NCBI RefSeq assembly: GCF_018736145.1
Contig: NZ_CP059997.1
Coordinates: 9,175,501-9,239,500, forward strand
From: Amycolatopsis sp. CA-230715
GTDB lineage: Bacteria > Actinomycetota > Actinomycetes > Mycobacteriales > Pseudonocardiaceae
Direction of reading: 5' to 3'
Length of the DNA stretch: 64,000 nt
Part shown: positions 16,941-25,775 of the stretch, in pieces
How the letters are laid out: the number at the start of each line of letters is the position of its first letter
How positions within the stretch are numbered: position 1 is the stretch's first letter
The notes under the pieces: generated by a model
Seen by the model: the letters and a program-made list of their open reading frames with translations, nothing else
Database searches by the model: none
Told to the model about the DNA's origin: nothing
Translations under genes and position numbers: made by a program

Positions 16941-18883
16941 CGCTGCAGGTCCAGTGCCGCCACGCCCGGGGTGTCGAAGCCGAAAACCTGGCCGTAGAAG
17001 GACAGTTCGGCCTCGAGTGCAGCGACGATCGTCTCGGACTTGCGGAAGCCGTGCTGTTCGCCGTCGAAGGTCAGGTAGGCGTGCGGGATGTCCTTGCCCC
17101 GCAACCCGGCGACGAACCGGTCGGCCTGTTCCGGCGGGCAGATCTCGTCTTCGAGCCCCTGCAGGAAAAGCACCGGCCCGGCCAGCGTCCCGGCGTGGTT
17201 CATCGGGGAGCGGTCGCGGTAGCGCTGTTCGGTTTCCGGCAGCGGGCCGACCAGTCCGTCGAGGTAGCGCGACTCGAAGTCGTGCGTCTCGCCGCCGCTG
17301 CCCGTCCACCGGTGGAGGTCGAGGATCGGGTACTTCACGGTGCCGGCCCGGTAGGTCCGCACCGTCGTCATCGACGCGGCCGAGGTGTACCCGCCCGCGC
17401 TCCCGCCGCGGATCGCCAGCCGCGCCGGGTCGGCGATGCCTTCGGCGACGAGCGCTTCGGCCACCGCGACGCAGTCGGTCACGTCGACGACGCCCCACTG
17501 CTCGCGCAGCCGCTCGCGGAACCGCCTGCCGTAGCCGGTGGACCCGCCGTAGTTCACCGCGACGACCCCGATCCCGCGGCTGGTGAAGAACGAGAAGTCG
17601 AGATCGAGCACCGGGTAGGTGCGCCCGGTCGGGCCGCCGTGGACGTGCACGACGTACGGCGGCAGTTCGCCGCCGGGTCCGGCGTGCTCCGGGTTGGTCG
17701 GCGGGTACACGTAGGCGGGCACGGGCTCGCCGTCCTTCGTGGTGAACACGCGCTCCTGCGGTTCGGGCAGGTAGTCGAGCGGCGGCAGCGCCTTCGCCGC
17801 TGGGGGCTCGCCTTCGCCGGGGGTGACCTCGGTGGTGGTGCCCGCGGCGATGTCGGTGTGCACGACCGCGCCTTCCTGGCGAGGTCCCGCGGCCACGCCG
17901 ACGACCCCGCCACCGTAGGCGGAGATCGTCGCCGACCACGCCGTGAGGTGATCGGCCGAGGCAACCGGGGTCACCGTCGCCGTGGCCTCGTCCAGCACGG
18001 CGAGCCGCCCCGAGTTGAGCACCGCGTGCTTGCCGTCGCCGAGCGGGGCGAACCAGCGGGCGCCGACCCGCCACATCGCGCCGCCGAGCTCCTCGGTCAC
18101 CGGCGCGAGATTCGTCACGGTTCCGTCGAGGCCGACGCGGTGCAGGTTCCACCACCCCTCCGGGTCGAGCAGCGCGAGCAGGCTGTCGGCGCTTTCCCAC
18201 TGGATCTGGCACACCGAGACGCCGGGGCCACCGGCGAGCACGCGATGCGGCCCGAACCCGCCGTCACCGGTCAGCTCGGCGACGCACAGTTCCGTTTCGT
18301 CCCACGGCATCGACGGGTGTTCCCAGCCGAGCCAGGCGGCGCGGGTGCCGTCCGGCGACAGCTGGGGCGCCGTCATGAAGTGGTGGCTCGCGGCCAGTAC
18401 TCGCGGCTCGCCGCCGCGCGGTGACAGCGACACCAGATCGCGGCGGACGTCGGCGCGCCGGGCGCCGACACTGCGTTCACGGACAGCCCACACTTCGTCA
18501 CCGGGCCCGCGCCGGAGGTCGCCGTAGCGGACGCCCTGCGGGGACTCCGGCTCGTCGGTGATCGGGGTGACCTCGCCGGTGCTCAGCTCGCGGGCGTAGA
18601 CGCGCTGGTCGTCCCAGTGCGTGAACACCAGTGAGCCGCCGACGGCGACCCAGGGGACGCCGCCGTACTCGTGCAGGCGGTTGCGGGCGTTCCACGGCTG
18701 CGGCAGCAACTCCTCGACGCGGCCTTCGGCCGACGCGCGGACGACGGCGAGCCGTCCGCCCTCGTCCGGTCTTCCCTCCGCCCACCAGACCTCGCCGTCG
18801 ACGACGTCGAGCCACTGCGCCGAGCCGCCCGCGGTGGCGACGTCGGCGGCGCTGATCGGGGAGTCCCATGAGCCGTAGGGCAT
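16937..18883 (-). CDS. S9 family prolyl oligopeptidase-like peptidase
   Basis: 648 aa. An N-terminal beta-propeller of about 390 residues is followed by an alpha/beta hydrolase domain with nucleophile Ser in RGGSAGGYTS near 485, Asp in GLEDEICPPEQ near 590 and His in DGEQHGFRK near 622. This is the DPP/acylaminoacyl-peptidase branch of S9, which acts on short peptides. No signal peptide is seen, so it is probably cytoplasmic. ATG 18883 gives the typical MPYGSWDSPISAADVA start; an ATG 15 codons upstream is less likely. It is the first gene of a pair with the S66 carboxypeptidase. Confidence 0.92.
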   Translation of the reverse strand: MPYGSWDSPISAADVATAGGSAQWLDVVDGEVWWAEGRPDEGGRLAVVRASAEGRVEELLPQPWNARNRLHEYGGVPWVAVGGSLVFTHWDDQRVYARELSTGEVTPITDEPESPQGVRYGDLRRGPGDEVWAVRERSVGARRADVRRDLVSLSPRGGEPRVLAASHHFMTAPQLSPDGTRAAWLGWEHPSMPWDETELCVAELTGDGGFGPHRVLAGGPGVSVCQIQWESADSLLALLDPEGWWNLHRVGLDGTVTNLAPVTEELGGAMWRVGARWFAPLGDGKHAVLNSGRLAVLDEATATVTPVASADHLTAWSATISAYGGGVVGVAAGPRQEGAVVHTDIAAGTTTEVTPGEGEPPAAKALPPLDYLPEPQERVFTTKDGEPVPAYVYPPTNPEHAGPGGELPPYVVHVHGGPTGRTYPVLDLDFSFFTSRGIGVVAVNYGGSTGYGRRFRERLREQWGVVDVTDCVAVAEALVAEGIADPARLAIRGGSAGGYTSAASMTTVRTYRAGTVKYPILDLHRWTGSGGETHDFESRYLDGLVGPLPETEQRYRDRSPMNHAGTLAGPVLFLQGLEDEICPPEQADRFVAGLRGKDIPHAYLTFDGEQHGFRKSETIVAALEAELSFYGQVFGFDTPGVAALDLQR

Positions 18884-18996
18884 GATTTTCGACACGGCTG
18901 CAGGGTAGCGGCAGGTCCGGTGCGCCAAGAGCGAACAACGCGAAGGCGGGGCGGCGGATGCCGATCATGCAGGGGTGGCTTAGGGTCTGTGGTGCC

Positions 18997-19572
18997 ATGG
19001 CTCGCGTAATTCACGTCTTCCGTCAACCCGACCGGTTCGTCGCTGGCACCGTCGGGGAACCCGGCGACCGCACGTTCTACCTCCAAGCGTCCGAGGACGT
19101 CCGCACGATCAGCGTGACGATCGAGAAGCAGCAGGTCGCGGTCCTCGCCGAACGCCTCGCGTCCCTGCTGGAGGAGGTCGCGAACCGCTTCGGCGCCGAG
19201 GTGCCGGAGGAGGTGCCCGACGAACTCCGAGATTCGGAACCACTGGACGTTCCGGTCGAAGAGGAGTTCCGGGTCGGCACGATGGGGCTGGGCTGGGACG
19301 CCGAAAGCAGCGCGGTGGTGATCGAACTGCTCGCCATCACCGAGGGCGAGGTCGACGAGACCGTGGTGCTCGACGACACCGAGGAGGGGCCGGACGCGGT
19401 CCGCGTGTTCCTCACGCCCGCCGCCGCGCGCGCGTTCGCGGACCGGGCGGACAGGGTCGTCAACGCCGGGCGCAAACCGTGCCCGCTGTGCGGTGAGCCG
19501 CTCGACCCCGACGGGCACATCTGCCCGCGACAGAACGGGTACCGGCGCGACGCCGACCTGACCGAGGACTGA
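18997..19572 (+). CDS. DUF3090 family protein
   Basis: 191 aa. The start MARVIHVFRQPDRFVAGTVGEPGDRTFYLQ and the C-terminal zinc-ribbon-like CPLCG...CP pair are diagnostic of DUF3090, an actinobacterial family of unknown function. In many genomes it sits between a histidine-phosphatase-like gene and an SCO1664 gene, near mshC of mycothiol synthesis. Here the SCO1664 partner follows after 2 bp, but the phosphatase and mshC are not adjacent. ATG 18997 is chosen over an in-frame ATG at 18958 because it gives the conserved N-terminus. Confidence 0.9.
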   Translation: MARVIHVFRQPDRFVAGTVGEPGDRTFYLQASEDVRTISVTIEKQQVAVLAERLASLLEEVANRFGAEVPEEVPDELRDSEPLDVPVEEEFRVGTMGLGWDAESSAVVIELLAITEGEVDETVVLDDTEEGPDAVRVFLTPAAARAFADRADRVVNAGRKPCPLCGEPLDPDGHICPRQNGYRRDADLTED

Positions 19573-19574
19573 GC

Positions 19575-20396
19575 GTGACGAGCCAGGAGCCACCCGAACC
19601 GTCGGTAAGACCGGATGGCGAGTTCGCCAGGGAACTCGTCGAACGCGGATCGCTCGAGGTCGAAGGCAGGCTCGTCGACGCATCGAACGTGACCCTGTTC
19701 TGCGTGATCGAGCTGGACGGTGTGCGCGCGAACGCGGTGTACAAGCCGGTGGCGGGGGAACGTCCGCTGTGGGACTTCCCGGACGGCACGCTCGCCGGCC
19801 GTGAGGTGGCGACGTACCTGCTGTCCGAAGGGTCCGGGCTCGGCGCCGTGCCGCCGACGGTGCTGCGCGACGGGCCGTTCGGCCCCGGCATGGTCCAGCT
19901 GTGGATCGAGACGACCGAAGACGACCTCGTCGACGTGCGGGCGCCCGACGAGCTTCCCGACGGCTGGCGCGTGGTGCTGCACGCGCACGACCGGATGGGC
20001 GAGCCCGCGGTGCTGGCGCACGCGGACCGGCCGGAGATGCGCAGCCTCGCGCTGCTCGACATCATCGCCAACAACACCGACCGCAAGGGCGGGCACGTGC
20101 TCGGCGGCGTCGACGGCCGGGTCTACGGCGTGGATCACGGGATCTGCCTGCACACCGACCCGAAGCTGCGCACCGTGCTGTGGGGCTGGATCGGGGAGCC
20201 GATCGGCGACGAGGCCGCCGAGAAGCTGCGCGAGCTGCCCGCCAAGCTGGACGGCGATCTCGGCGAGCAGCTCAAGCCGCATCTGATCGGGCTCGAGATC
20301 GGCGCGATCCGCGAACGAGCCGAACAGCTGCTCGCGGCCGGGGCGTTCCCCGAGCCCGGCGACGACTGGCGCGCCGTCCCGTGGCCGTTGTTCTGA
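19575..20396 (+). CDS. SCO1664 family protein, PI3/PI4-kinase-like fold
   Basis: 273 aa. Conserved segments include NAVYKPVAGERPLWDFPDGTL (lysine in the ATP-binding position), IIANNTDRKGGHVLGG (catalytic-loop-like Asn and Asp) and YGVDHGICLH. This pattern matches the SCO1664 family, which is related to phosphatidylinositol 3/4-kinase catalytic domains. The substrate and function are not known. GTG 19575 follows the DUF3090 stop by 2 bp, so the two are translationally linked and probably act together. Confidence 0.88.
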   Translation: MTSQEPPEPSVRPDGEFARELVERGSLEVEGRLVDASNVTLFCVIELDGVRANAVYKPVAGERPLWDFPDGTLAGREVATYLLSEGSGLGAVPPTVLRDGPFGPGMVQLWIETTEDDLVDVRAPDELPDGWRVVLHAHDRMGEPAVLAHADRPEMRSLALLDIIANNTDRKGGHVLGGVDGRVYGVDHGICLHTDPKLRTVLWGWIGEPIGDEAAEKLRELPAKLDGDLGEQLKPHLIGLEIGAIRERAEQLLAAGAFPEPGDDWRAVPWPLF

Positions 20397-20416
20397 CATC
20401 GGGGTAAGACGGGGAC

Positions 20417-21343
20417 ATGCGCCGTCTGTCCTATCGGGACCGGTTGACCGCACCGCTGCCGACCCCGCGCGAGCTGATCAGGATCCTGCGCGAGGGCGGG
20501 TTCCGCGGTTCCACCGAGCGCGCCGATCGCATTCCGGTCCGCCGGGACGGGCTGCCCGCGCTCTCCGCGGGAGAGTCGAGCTGGACGTGGGTGGGGCACG
20601 CGACCTACCTGGTCCGGCTCGGCGGCGTCGCGGTGCTGACCGATCCGGTGTGGTCGGCCAAGATCCCCGGCGTGCCCCGCAGACTGACCCCGCCAGGACT
20701 GGCGTGGGCGGAACTTCCGGCGATCGACGTGGTGCTCGTCAGCCACAACCACTACGACCACCTCGACGCGCCGACGATCGACCGGCTGCCGAAACGGGTC
20801 CCGGTGCTCGTCGGCGCGGGACTCGGCAGGTGGTTCCGGCGGCGCGGCTTCACCGAGGTGGTCGAACTGGACTGGTGGGAATCCGTCGAGGTCGCCGGGC
20901 TGCGGTTCGATTTCGTCCCGTCGCACCATTGGAGCCGCCGCGGCCCGTTCGACGCCTGCACTTCGTTGTGGGGCGGCTGGGTCGTCACGGCGCCGGACGG
21001 CACGCGCACCTACCACGCGGGCGATTCCGGCTACGGCGGCTGGTTCGCGGAGATCGGCGCGCGGTATCCCGGCATCGACGTCGCGATGCTGCCGATCGGC
21101 GCGTACGAGCCGCGGTGGTTCATGAGCCCGGTGCACATGGACCCCGACGAGGCGGTGCGCGCGCTGGCCGATCTCGGTGCGCGCCGCCTCGCGTCGATGC
21201 ACTGGGGCACGTTCGTGCTGACCAAGGAACCCGTCGACGAGCCGCTCGACCGGATCAGGGCCGCGTGGTCGGCGGCGGGCCGTGACGTGGCCGATCTCTG
21301 GGCACTCGCGGTCGGGGAAAGCAGGACGCTGCCGTCGTGGTGA
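20417..21343 (+). CDS. MBL-fold metal-dependent hydrolase (NAPE-PLD/UlaG-like)
   Basis: 308 aa. The metal ligands are clear: SHNHYDHLD near 112 (H-x-H-x-D-H), a further His in VPSHHWSRRG near 172, Asp in GDSGYG near 203 and His in SMHWGTF near 262. WTWVGHATYLVRLGGVAVLTDPVWS is the start of the fold. The layout resembles N-acyl-phosphatidylethanolamine phospholipase D-like and other zinc hydrolases; the substrate is unknown. It begins 20 bp after the SCO1664 gene and ends 53 bp before the DUF3097 start, in a possible four-gene operon. Confidence 0.88.
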   Translation: MRRLSYRDRLTAPLPTPRELIRILREGGFRGSTERADRIPVRRDGLPALSAGESSWTWVGHATYLVRLGGVAVLTDPVWSAKIPGVPRRLTPPGLAWAELPAIDVVLVSHNHYDHLDAPTIDRLPKRVPVLVGAGLGRWFRRRGFTEVVELDWWESVEVAGLRFDFVPSHHWSRRGPFDACTSLWGGWVVTAPDGTRTYHAGDSGYGGWFAEIGARYPGIDVAMLPIGAYEPRWFMSPVHMDPDEAVRALADLGARRLASMHWGTFVLTKEPVDEPLDRIRAAWSAAGRDVADLWALAVGESRTLPSW

Positions 21344-21396
21344 GCCCGGCGTGGCGGGGCGACGGCGGGCGCCTCGCGCCGATAGCGTCCCGGATC

Positions 21397-22203
21397 GTGC
21401 GCTCTCATTCGTATGACGACGTGCTGTCCGGTCCGCGCAAACGGAAGATCCCGGAGGTGCCAGCCGAACCCGGTCTCGTGGTGGAGGAACCGGGAAGCGG
21501 TTTCTGCGGCGCGGTGGTGCGGCTCGAGTACGGCAACGCGGTGCTCGAAGACCGCCACGGCCGCCATCGCGTGTTCCCGCTGGCCCCGGCCGCGTTCCTG
21601 CTCGAAGGCAAACCCGTGACGCTGGTTCCGCCGAAGGCCGCCCCGAAGGCGCCGACGCGGTCGGCGTCGGGCTCGGTGCGGGTCGACGGGCTCAAGGCGC
21701 GCGTGGCCCGCGACTCCCGGATCTGGGTCGAGGGCAAGCACGACGCGGAACTCGTCGAGCGGGTGTGGGGGCACGACCTGCGCGTCGAAGGCGTCGTGGT
21801 GGAGCCACTCGACGGTGTCGACGTGCTCGCCGACCGGATCGCCGAGTTCGGCACCGGACCGGGGCGTCGGCTCGGCGTGCTGGTGGACCACCTGGTGCGC
21901 GGCAGCAAGGAGTCCCGCCTCGTCGACGGCATCAAGGACGAGAACGTGCTGGTGACCGGTCATCCCTACGTCGACGTGTGGCAGGCGGTGAAACCCGCGT
22001 CGGTCGGGATCGACGCGTGGCCGTCGGTACCGAGGGACGTGGAGTGGAAGGTCGGCATCTGCACGGCGCTGGGCTGGGGTGAACCGTGGGAGGGCTGGCA
22101 GCGCGTGCTCGCCGGTGTCCGCGGCTTCCGCGACCTGGAAACCCCGCTGATCGGCGCGGTCGAACGGCTCATCGACTTCGTCACCGAACCGGACGCGGAG
22201 TGA
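21397..22203 (+). CDS. DUF3097 family protein with Toprim-like segment
   Basis: 268 aa from GTG 21397. A basic N-terminal part (PRKRKIPEVPAEPGLVVEE) is followed by a small barrel-like region (CGAVVRLEYGNAVLEDRHG). From about residue 105 comes IWVEGKHDAELVERVWG, then GVLVDHLVRGSKESRL near 170 and VLVTGHPYVDVW. The VEGKxD element followed by an acidic strand is reminiscent of Toprim domains such as RNase M5, but this is inference. DUF3097 is restricted to actinobacteria and uncharacterised. An in-frame ATG-like start at 21337 exists but gives a non-conserved extension. Confidence 0.85.
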   Translation: MRSHSYDDVLSGPRKRKIPEVPAEPGLVVEEPGSGFCGAVVRLEYGNAVLEDRHGRHRVFPLAPAAFLLEGKPVTLVPPKAAPKAPTRSASGSVRVDGLKARVARDSRIWVEGKHDAELVERVWGHDLRVEGVVVEPLDGVDVLADRIAEFGTGPGRRLGVLVDHLVRGSKESRLVDGIKDENVLVTGHPYVDVWQAVKPASVGIDAWPSVPRDVEWKVGICTALGWGEPWEGWQRVLAGVRGFRDLETPLIGAVERLIDFVTEPDAE

Positions 22204-22273
22204 GTAGGTCACGCGTAGGTCACGTCGAGTTGTCCGAACGGTGCGAACGGTCACTTTCTGAGACGATGGCGGC

Positions 22274-22711
22274 ATGATTCCGGCACTCATCTGGCTGGCC
22301 GCGGGCGTCGCGTTGATGGTCGCCGAGGTGCTGTCCGGTGACCTCGTCCTGATCATGCTCGGGGTCGGCGCGCTCGCGGGCGGGGCGTCCGCCTCGATCA
22401 CCGGTCACACGGCGATCGACGTCGCGGTGTTCGCGGTGGTCTCGATCGGGCTGCTCGTGCTCGCCAGGCCCGCGCTGAAGCGCCGGTTCCTGATGGGGCC
22501 GTCGGTGAAGACCAACACCGAGGCGCTCGTCGGCGCCGAGGCCGTCGTGACGTCCACTGTGGACTTGGACGGCGGGCAGGTGAAGCTGGGCGGCGAGGTG
22601 TGGTCGGCCCGCAGCTTCAGTGAGGACCAGCGCATGGAACCCGGTGAACGGGTGACCGTGGTAGAGATATCAGGCGCCACCGCGGTCGTGTCCGCGGCAC
22701 ACCTTCGATAA
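22274..22711 (+). CDS. NfeD family membrane protein
   Basis: 145 aa. The N-terminal part has two to three membrane helices (IWLAAGVALMVAEVLSGDLVLIML and VAVFAVVSIGLLVLA); the C-terminal 60 residues form the NfeD OB-fold (GAEAVVTSTVDLDGGQVKLGGEVWSARS). NfeD proteins pair with stomatin/prohibitin-like proteins to organise membrane domains. The next gene, 13 bp further on, encodes such an SPFH protein, which supports the call. The gene contains one copy of the dispersed 12-mer. Confidence 0.9.
   Translation: MIPALIWLAAGVALMVAEVLSGDLVLIMLGVGALAGGASASITGHTAIDVAVFAVVSIGLLVLARPALKRRFLMGPSVKTNTEALVGAEAVVTSTVDLDGGQVKLGGEVWSARSFSEDQRMEPGERVTVVEISGATAVVSAAHLR
22553..22564. repeat. Dispersed 12-mer TCCACTGTGGAC, coding copy
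   Basis: Lies in the NfeD gene, read as Ser-Thr-Val-Asp with the AT-ending codon ACT. Confidence 0.7.
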
Positions 22712-22724
22712 GGGGAGCAAAGAG

Positions 22725-24170
22725 TTGACGACCGCAGCGATCATCGTCGTCGCGATAATCATCCTGTTCGTGATCGTCACGGTCGCGAAGGCGATCATGG
22801 TGGTGCCGCAGGCCCAGTCGGCGGTGATCGAGCGGCTGGGCCGGTTCCGCACGGTCGCCTCGCCCGGCCTGAACTTCCTGGTGCCCTTCTTCGACAAGGT
22901 GCGCGCCAGGATCGACCTCCGCGAGCAGGTCGTCTCGTTCCCGCCGCAGCCGGTGATCACCGAGGACAACCTCACCGTGTCGATCGACACGGTGGTGTAC
23001 TTCCAGGTCACCGATTCGCGCGCGGCGGTGTACGAGATCTCGAACTACATCGTCGGTGTCGAGCAGCTGACCACCACCACGCTGCGGAACGTGGTCGGTG
23101 GCATGAGCCTCGAGCAGACGCTGACCTCGCGCGACTCGATCAACAGCCAGCTGCGCGGCGTGCTCGACGACGCGACCGGCCGGTGGGGGATCAGGGTCGC
23201 GCGAGTGGAGCTGAAGGCGATCGACCCGCCGCCCTCCATCCAGGACTCGATGGAGAAGCAGATGCGCGCCGACCGGGAGAAGCGCGCGATGATCCTCACC
23301 GCGGAAGGTCAGCGGGAGTCCGCGATCAAGACCGCGGAAGGGCAGAAGCAGAGCCAGATCCTCGCTGCGGAAGGTGCCAGGCAGGCGACCATCCTCGGTG
23401 CCGAGGCCGAGCGGCAGTCCAGGATCCTGCGCGCACAGGGTGAACGCGCGGCCCGGTACCTGCAGGCGCAGGGGCAGGCGAAGGCGATCGAGAAGGTGTT
23501 CGCCGCGATCAAGGCTGGCCGCCCGACGCCGGAAGTGCTGGCGTACCAGTATCTCCAGACGCTGCCGCAGATGGCGCAGGGCGACGCGAACAAGGTGTGG
23601 CTGGTCCCGAGCGACTACGGCAAGGCGCTGGAAGGGTTCGCGCGCACCCTCGGCGCGCCGGGCGACGACGGCGTCTTCCGCTACGAGCCGCCCAAGGAAG
23701 AGACCGTCGAGAAGCCGGATCTCGAAGACGACGAGGTGTCCGGCTGGTTCGACACGAAGAGCGACCCGAAGGTCGCCGAGGCGGTCGCGGCCGCGGAAGC
23801 CGTGGCGCGCCAAGAGGTTCCGGGTCCGCTCGGCACGAGTTCGGCACGCCCCTCGGTGCCGCGACCGACCCTGCGCGCACCGGAGCCGGAGCCGGAAGCG
23901 GAGCCCGAGCCTGAGCCCGCGCCGGAGGCGCCGACGCCGGAGTTGCCGAAGCGCCAGCCGTCCGCGCAGATCCCGCCGCACCAGCCGAGCCCGCCGCCGC
24001 ACCAGGCCCCGGCCCCGCCGCCGTACCCGCAGCAGCCCCAGCAGCCCCCGTACGGCGGGCAGTACGGGCAGGGCGGTGGCGCGTACCCGCAGCAGCAGCC
24101 GCCGCAGGGTCCGTCGAGCGGCCCGTTCCCACAGCAGGGTGGCCCGCAAGGACCGCCCCGCCAGCAATAA
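22725..24170 (+). CDS. SPFH-domain protein (slipin/paraslipin type)
   Basis: 481 aa. One N-terminal membrane anchor (AIIVVAIIILFVIVTVAKAI) is followed by the SPFH domain (VPQAQSAVIERLGRFRTVASPGLNFLVPFFDK to about residue 200) and an Ala/Glu-rich coiled coil with repeats of the type AEGxRxSxIxxAE (about 185-255). The last 110 residues are rich in Pro, Gln and Gly, an actinobacterial-type low-complexity tail. The start is TTG 22725 behind AAGGGGAG. Paired with NfeD, it should form oligomeric membrane scaffolds. A strong terminator follows within 20 bp. Confidence 0.93.
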   Translation: MTTAAIIVVAIIILFVIVTVAKAIMVVPQAQSAVIERLGRFRTVASPGLNFLVPFFDKVRARIDLREQVVSFPPQPVITEDNLTVSIDTVVYFQVTDSRAAVYEISNYIVGVEQLTTTTLRNVVGGMSLEQTLTSRDSINSQLRGVLDDATGRWGIRVARVELKAIDPPPSIQDSMEKQMRADREKRAMILTAEGQRESAIKTAEGQKQSQILAAEGARQATILGAEAERQSRILRAQGERAARYLQAQGQAKAIEKVFAAIKAGRPTPEVLAYQYLQTLPQMAQGDANKVWLVPSDYGKALEGFARTLGAPGDDGVFRYEPPKEETVEKPDLEDDEVSGWFDTKSDPKVAEAVAAAEAVARQEVPGPLGTSSARPSVPRPTLRAPEPEPEAEPEPEPAPEAPTPELPKRQPSAQIPPHQPSPPPHQAPAPPPYPQQPQQPPYGGQYGQGGGAYPQQQPPQGPSSGPFPQQGGPQGPPRQQ

Positions 24171-24187
24171 CACCCCGTGCACGAGGA

Positions 24188-24233
24188 GCGGCCGGGGTTC
24201 GGACCAGTGGTGTCCGAACCCCGGCCGCTTTTT
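24188..24233 (+). terminator. Rho-independent terminator after the NfeD/SPFH operon
   Basis: A perfect 17-bp stem (24188-24204 with 24212-24228), a 7-nt loop and then five T residues. It is the clearest intrinsic terminator in the window and separates the SPFH operon from the sigma factor operon. Confidence 0.95.
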
Positions 24234-24292
24234 CGTGACGTGGATCACTCGAATTCGAGAACCGCGGTCGCGGTCGCGGCGTCTGGCCGGGT

Positions 24293-24907
24293 GTGAAGGG
24301 ATTCCCCAGTACGTCGGCCGCGCGAGGTGAGGCCGATGACGCGGAGCTGGTGCGCCGGGTCGCCAAGGGCGACCGGGCGGCCTTCGAGGAGCTGTACCGG
24401 CGCACCAGTCCGTGGCTGACCGTGCGGTTGCGGCGGCGGTGCGCCGACGAGCAGATCGTGGCCGAGGTGCTACAGGAAACGTTCCTCGCGGTGTGGCGTG
24501 CCGCCGACCGGTTCTCCGGTGCGTCCGTGGACGGCAGCGCGATGGGCTGGTTGTGGACCATCGCGGCGCGGCGGCTCATCGACGCGTTCCGGCGCCGTGC
24601 CCGCCACGCGCAGCCGCCGCCCGCCGCCGCGATCGCGGACGTGGCGCCCGCCGCCGAAGAGGAGGCCCTGGCCGCGACGGTCGGCGACGGCGTCGGGGAC
24701 GCGCTCGCGCGGCTGGCGCCCGAACTGCGCCAAGTGCTCCAGGCGATGGTGCTCGACGGTCTGTCGGTGCGGGAGACCGCGGTGCTGCTCGGTGTGCCGG
24801 AAGGAACGGTCAAGACGCGGGCGCGGCGTGCGCGCGCGTCGATGCGCGAAACGTTGGAAGCGCTGAAGTTCGGTGATCCGGGATCCCGGGAGGCAGCGAC
24901 ATGGTGA
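24293..24907 (+). CDS. RNA polymerase sigma factor, sigma-70/ECF type
   Basis: 204 aa. Region 2 is present (AFEELYRRTSPWLTVRLRRR to GWLWTIAARRLIDAFRRR, about 28-105) and region 4 ends the protein (LRQVLQAMVLDGLSVRETAVLLGVPEGTVKTRARRAR). The GTG start at 24293 has no strong ribosome site. The stop lies inside the start region of the zinc-finger membrane protein (24901), the usual arrangement of an ECF sigma factor with its anti-sigma factor. It should direct transcription of this operon and other genes in response to an envelope or antibiotic signal; the signal is unknown. Confidence 0.92.
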   Translation: MKGFPSTSAARGEADDAELVRRVAKGDRAAFEELYRRTSPWLTVRLRRRCADEQIVAEVLQETFLAVWRAADRFSGASVDGSAMGWLWTIAARRLIDAFRRRARHAQPPPAAAIADVAPAAEEEALAATVGDGVGDALARLAPELRQVLQAMVLDGLSVRETAVLLGVPEGTVKTRARRARASMRETLEALKFGDPGSREAATW

Positions 24908-25758
24908 GGCGCGAGATGACGGACAGAACGAGCGGTGGCCACGTGTCGGCGGAGCTGATCGAGCGGTACGCGCTCGGGCAGCCGGTGCCGCCGGAAGCCG
25001 AGTGGGCGGTCGAGGCGCATCTGGAGGGGTGCGCGCTCTGCCGGGCGAAGCTGGCGGAGGTGGTGCGGTCCGACGGCCCCGCGGTCAGCGCGCTCGTCGA
25101 CTCCGTGTGGTCCAGCGTGGATTCCATTGTGGACGCTGAGGTCGTACGGAGGCCGAAGGCGTTGGGCCACAACCGGTTCGCCGCGTGGCTGAGCACCTGG
25201 GCCACGCCGGCGATGGTGCCGTGGATCGGGATGTCGGTGCTGGTCACCGCGATCGCGTTGTTGTTCGACGTGATCGGGGTGTTCGGCGGGTCCCGGCCGT
25301 CGCTGCTGTTGCTGCTGTCCCCGGTGCTGCCGCTGTTCGGGGTGGCCGCGGTGTGGACGAGGGGCCTCGATCCCGCGTGGGAGCTGGTGGCGGGGACGCC
25401 CCGGTCGGGGCTGTACCTGGTGCTGCGGCGGACGTTGAGCGTGCTGGTGGTGGTGCTGCCCGCGCTCGTGGTGGCGGGTGTGCTCGCGGGGACGTCACCG
25501 GCGCTGGGGTTGTTGCCGTGCCTGGCTTTCACCGCGGGCACGCTCGCGCTCGGCGGGTTCGTCGGGGTCACGCGCGCGTCGATCGCCGTGGGCGGCCTGT
25601 GGTGCCTGTTCGTGGTCGGGCCCGCGTTGTTCCAAATGCGGCTGCCCACGGCGTTCGAACCGTGGGCGATGCCGATCTGGGGCGCGGTGGCGTTGCTGGC
25701 CGCCGCCGTCCTCGTACTGAGGGCGCCTGCCTTCACCAAGCTCACGAGCCAGCGATGA
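24901..25758 (+). CDS. Zinc-finger (zf-HC2) anti-sigma-like membrane protein
   Basis: 285 aa. The N-terminal 70 residues contain the anti-sigma zinc-binding motif H-x3-C-x2-C (AHLEGCALCRAK, about 39-50). They are followed by a linker and about six membrane helices from residue 100 on (WIGMSVLVTAIALLFDVIGV onward). This fits a membrane-bound anti-sigma factor for the preceding sigma factor, but the multi-helix C-terminal half is larger than usual and resembles ABC exporter membrane subunits. ATG 24901 overlaps the sigma factor stop; ATG 24916 is an alternative. The stop overlaps a possible ATG of the ATPase gene. Confidence 0.85.
   Translation: MVRREMTDRTSGGHVSAELIERYALGQPVPPEAEWAVEAHLEGCALCRAKLAEVVRSDGPAVSALVDSVWSSVDSIVDAEVVRRPKALGHNRFAAWLSTWATPAMVPWIGMSVLVTAIALLFDVIGVFGGSRPSLLLLLSPVLPLFGVAAVWTRGLDPAWELVAGTPRSGLYLVLRRTLSVLVVVLPALVVAGVLAGTSPALGLLPCLAFTAGTLALGGFVGVTRASIAVGGLWCLFVVGPALFQMRLPTAFEPWAMPIWGAVALLAAAVLVLRAPAFTKLTSQR
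25123..25134. repeat. Dispersed 12-mer variant TCCATTGTGGAC, coding copy
   Basis: Lies in the anti-sigma-like gene, read Ser-Ile-Val-Asp with the AT-ending codon ATT. Confidence 0.6.
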
Positions 25759-25775
25759 CCGGGAAGGAAGACGAC

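Noticed and set aside
23830..24165. Proline/glutamine-rich 3' end of the SPFH gene as a frameshift artefact
   Set aside because: The reading frame continues without interruption to a stop just before a perfect terminator, and low-complexity tails are common in actinobacterial SPFH proteins.
22617..24248. A 543-residue open frame on the minus strand opposite the SPFH gene, and similar long antisense frames such as 8305-10518 and 1451-3229
   Set aside because: They mirror well-conserved genes on the other strand, are extremely Arg/Gly/His-rich and have no recognisable domain; long antisense frames are expected in DNA this GC-rich.
24901..25758. Anti-sigma-like gene as a plain exporter membrane subunit
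   Set aside because: The H-x3-C-x2-C zinc motif at the N-terminus and the overlap with the sigma gene favour an anti-sigma role, although a dual role stays possible.
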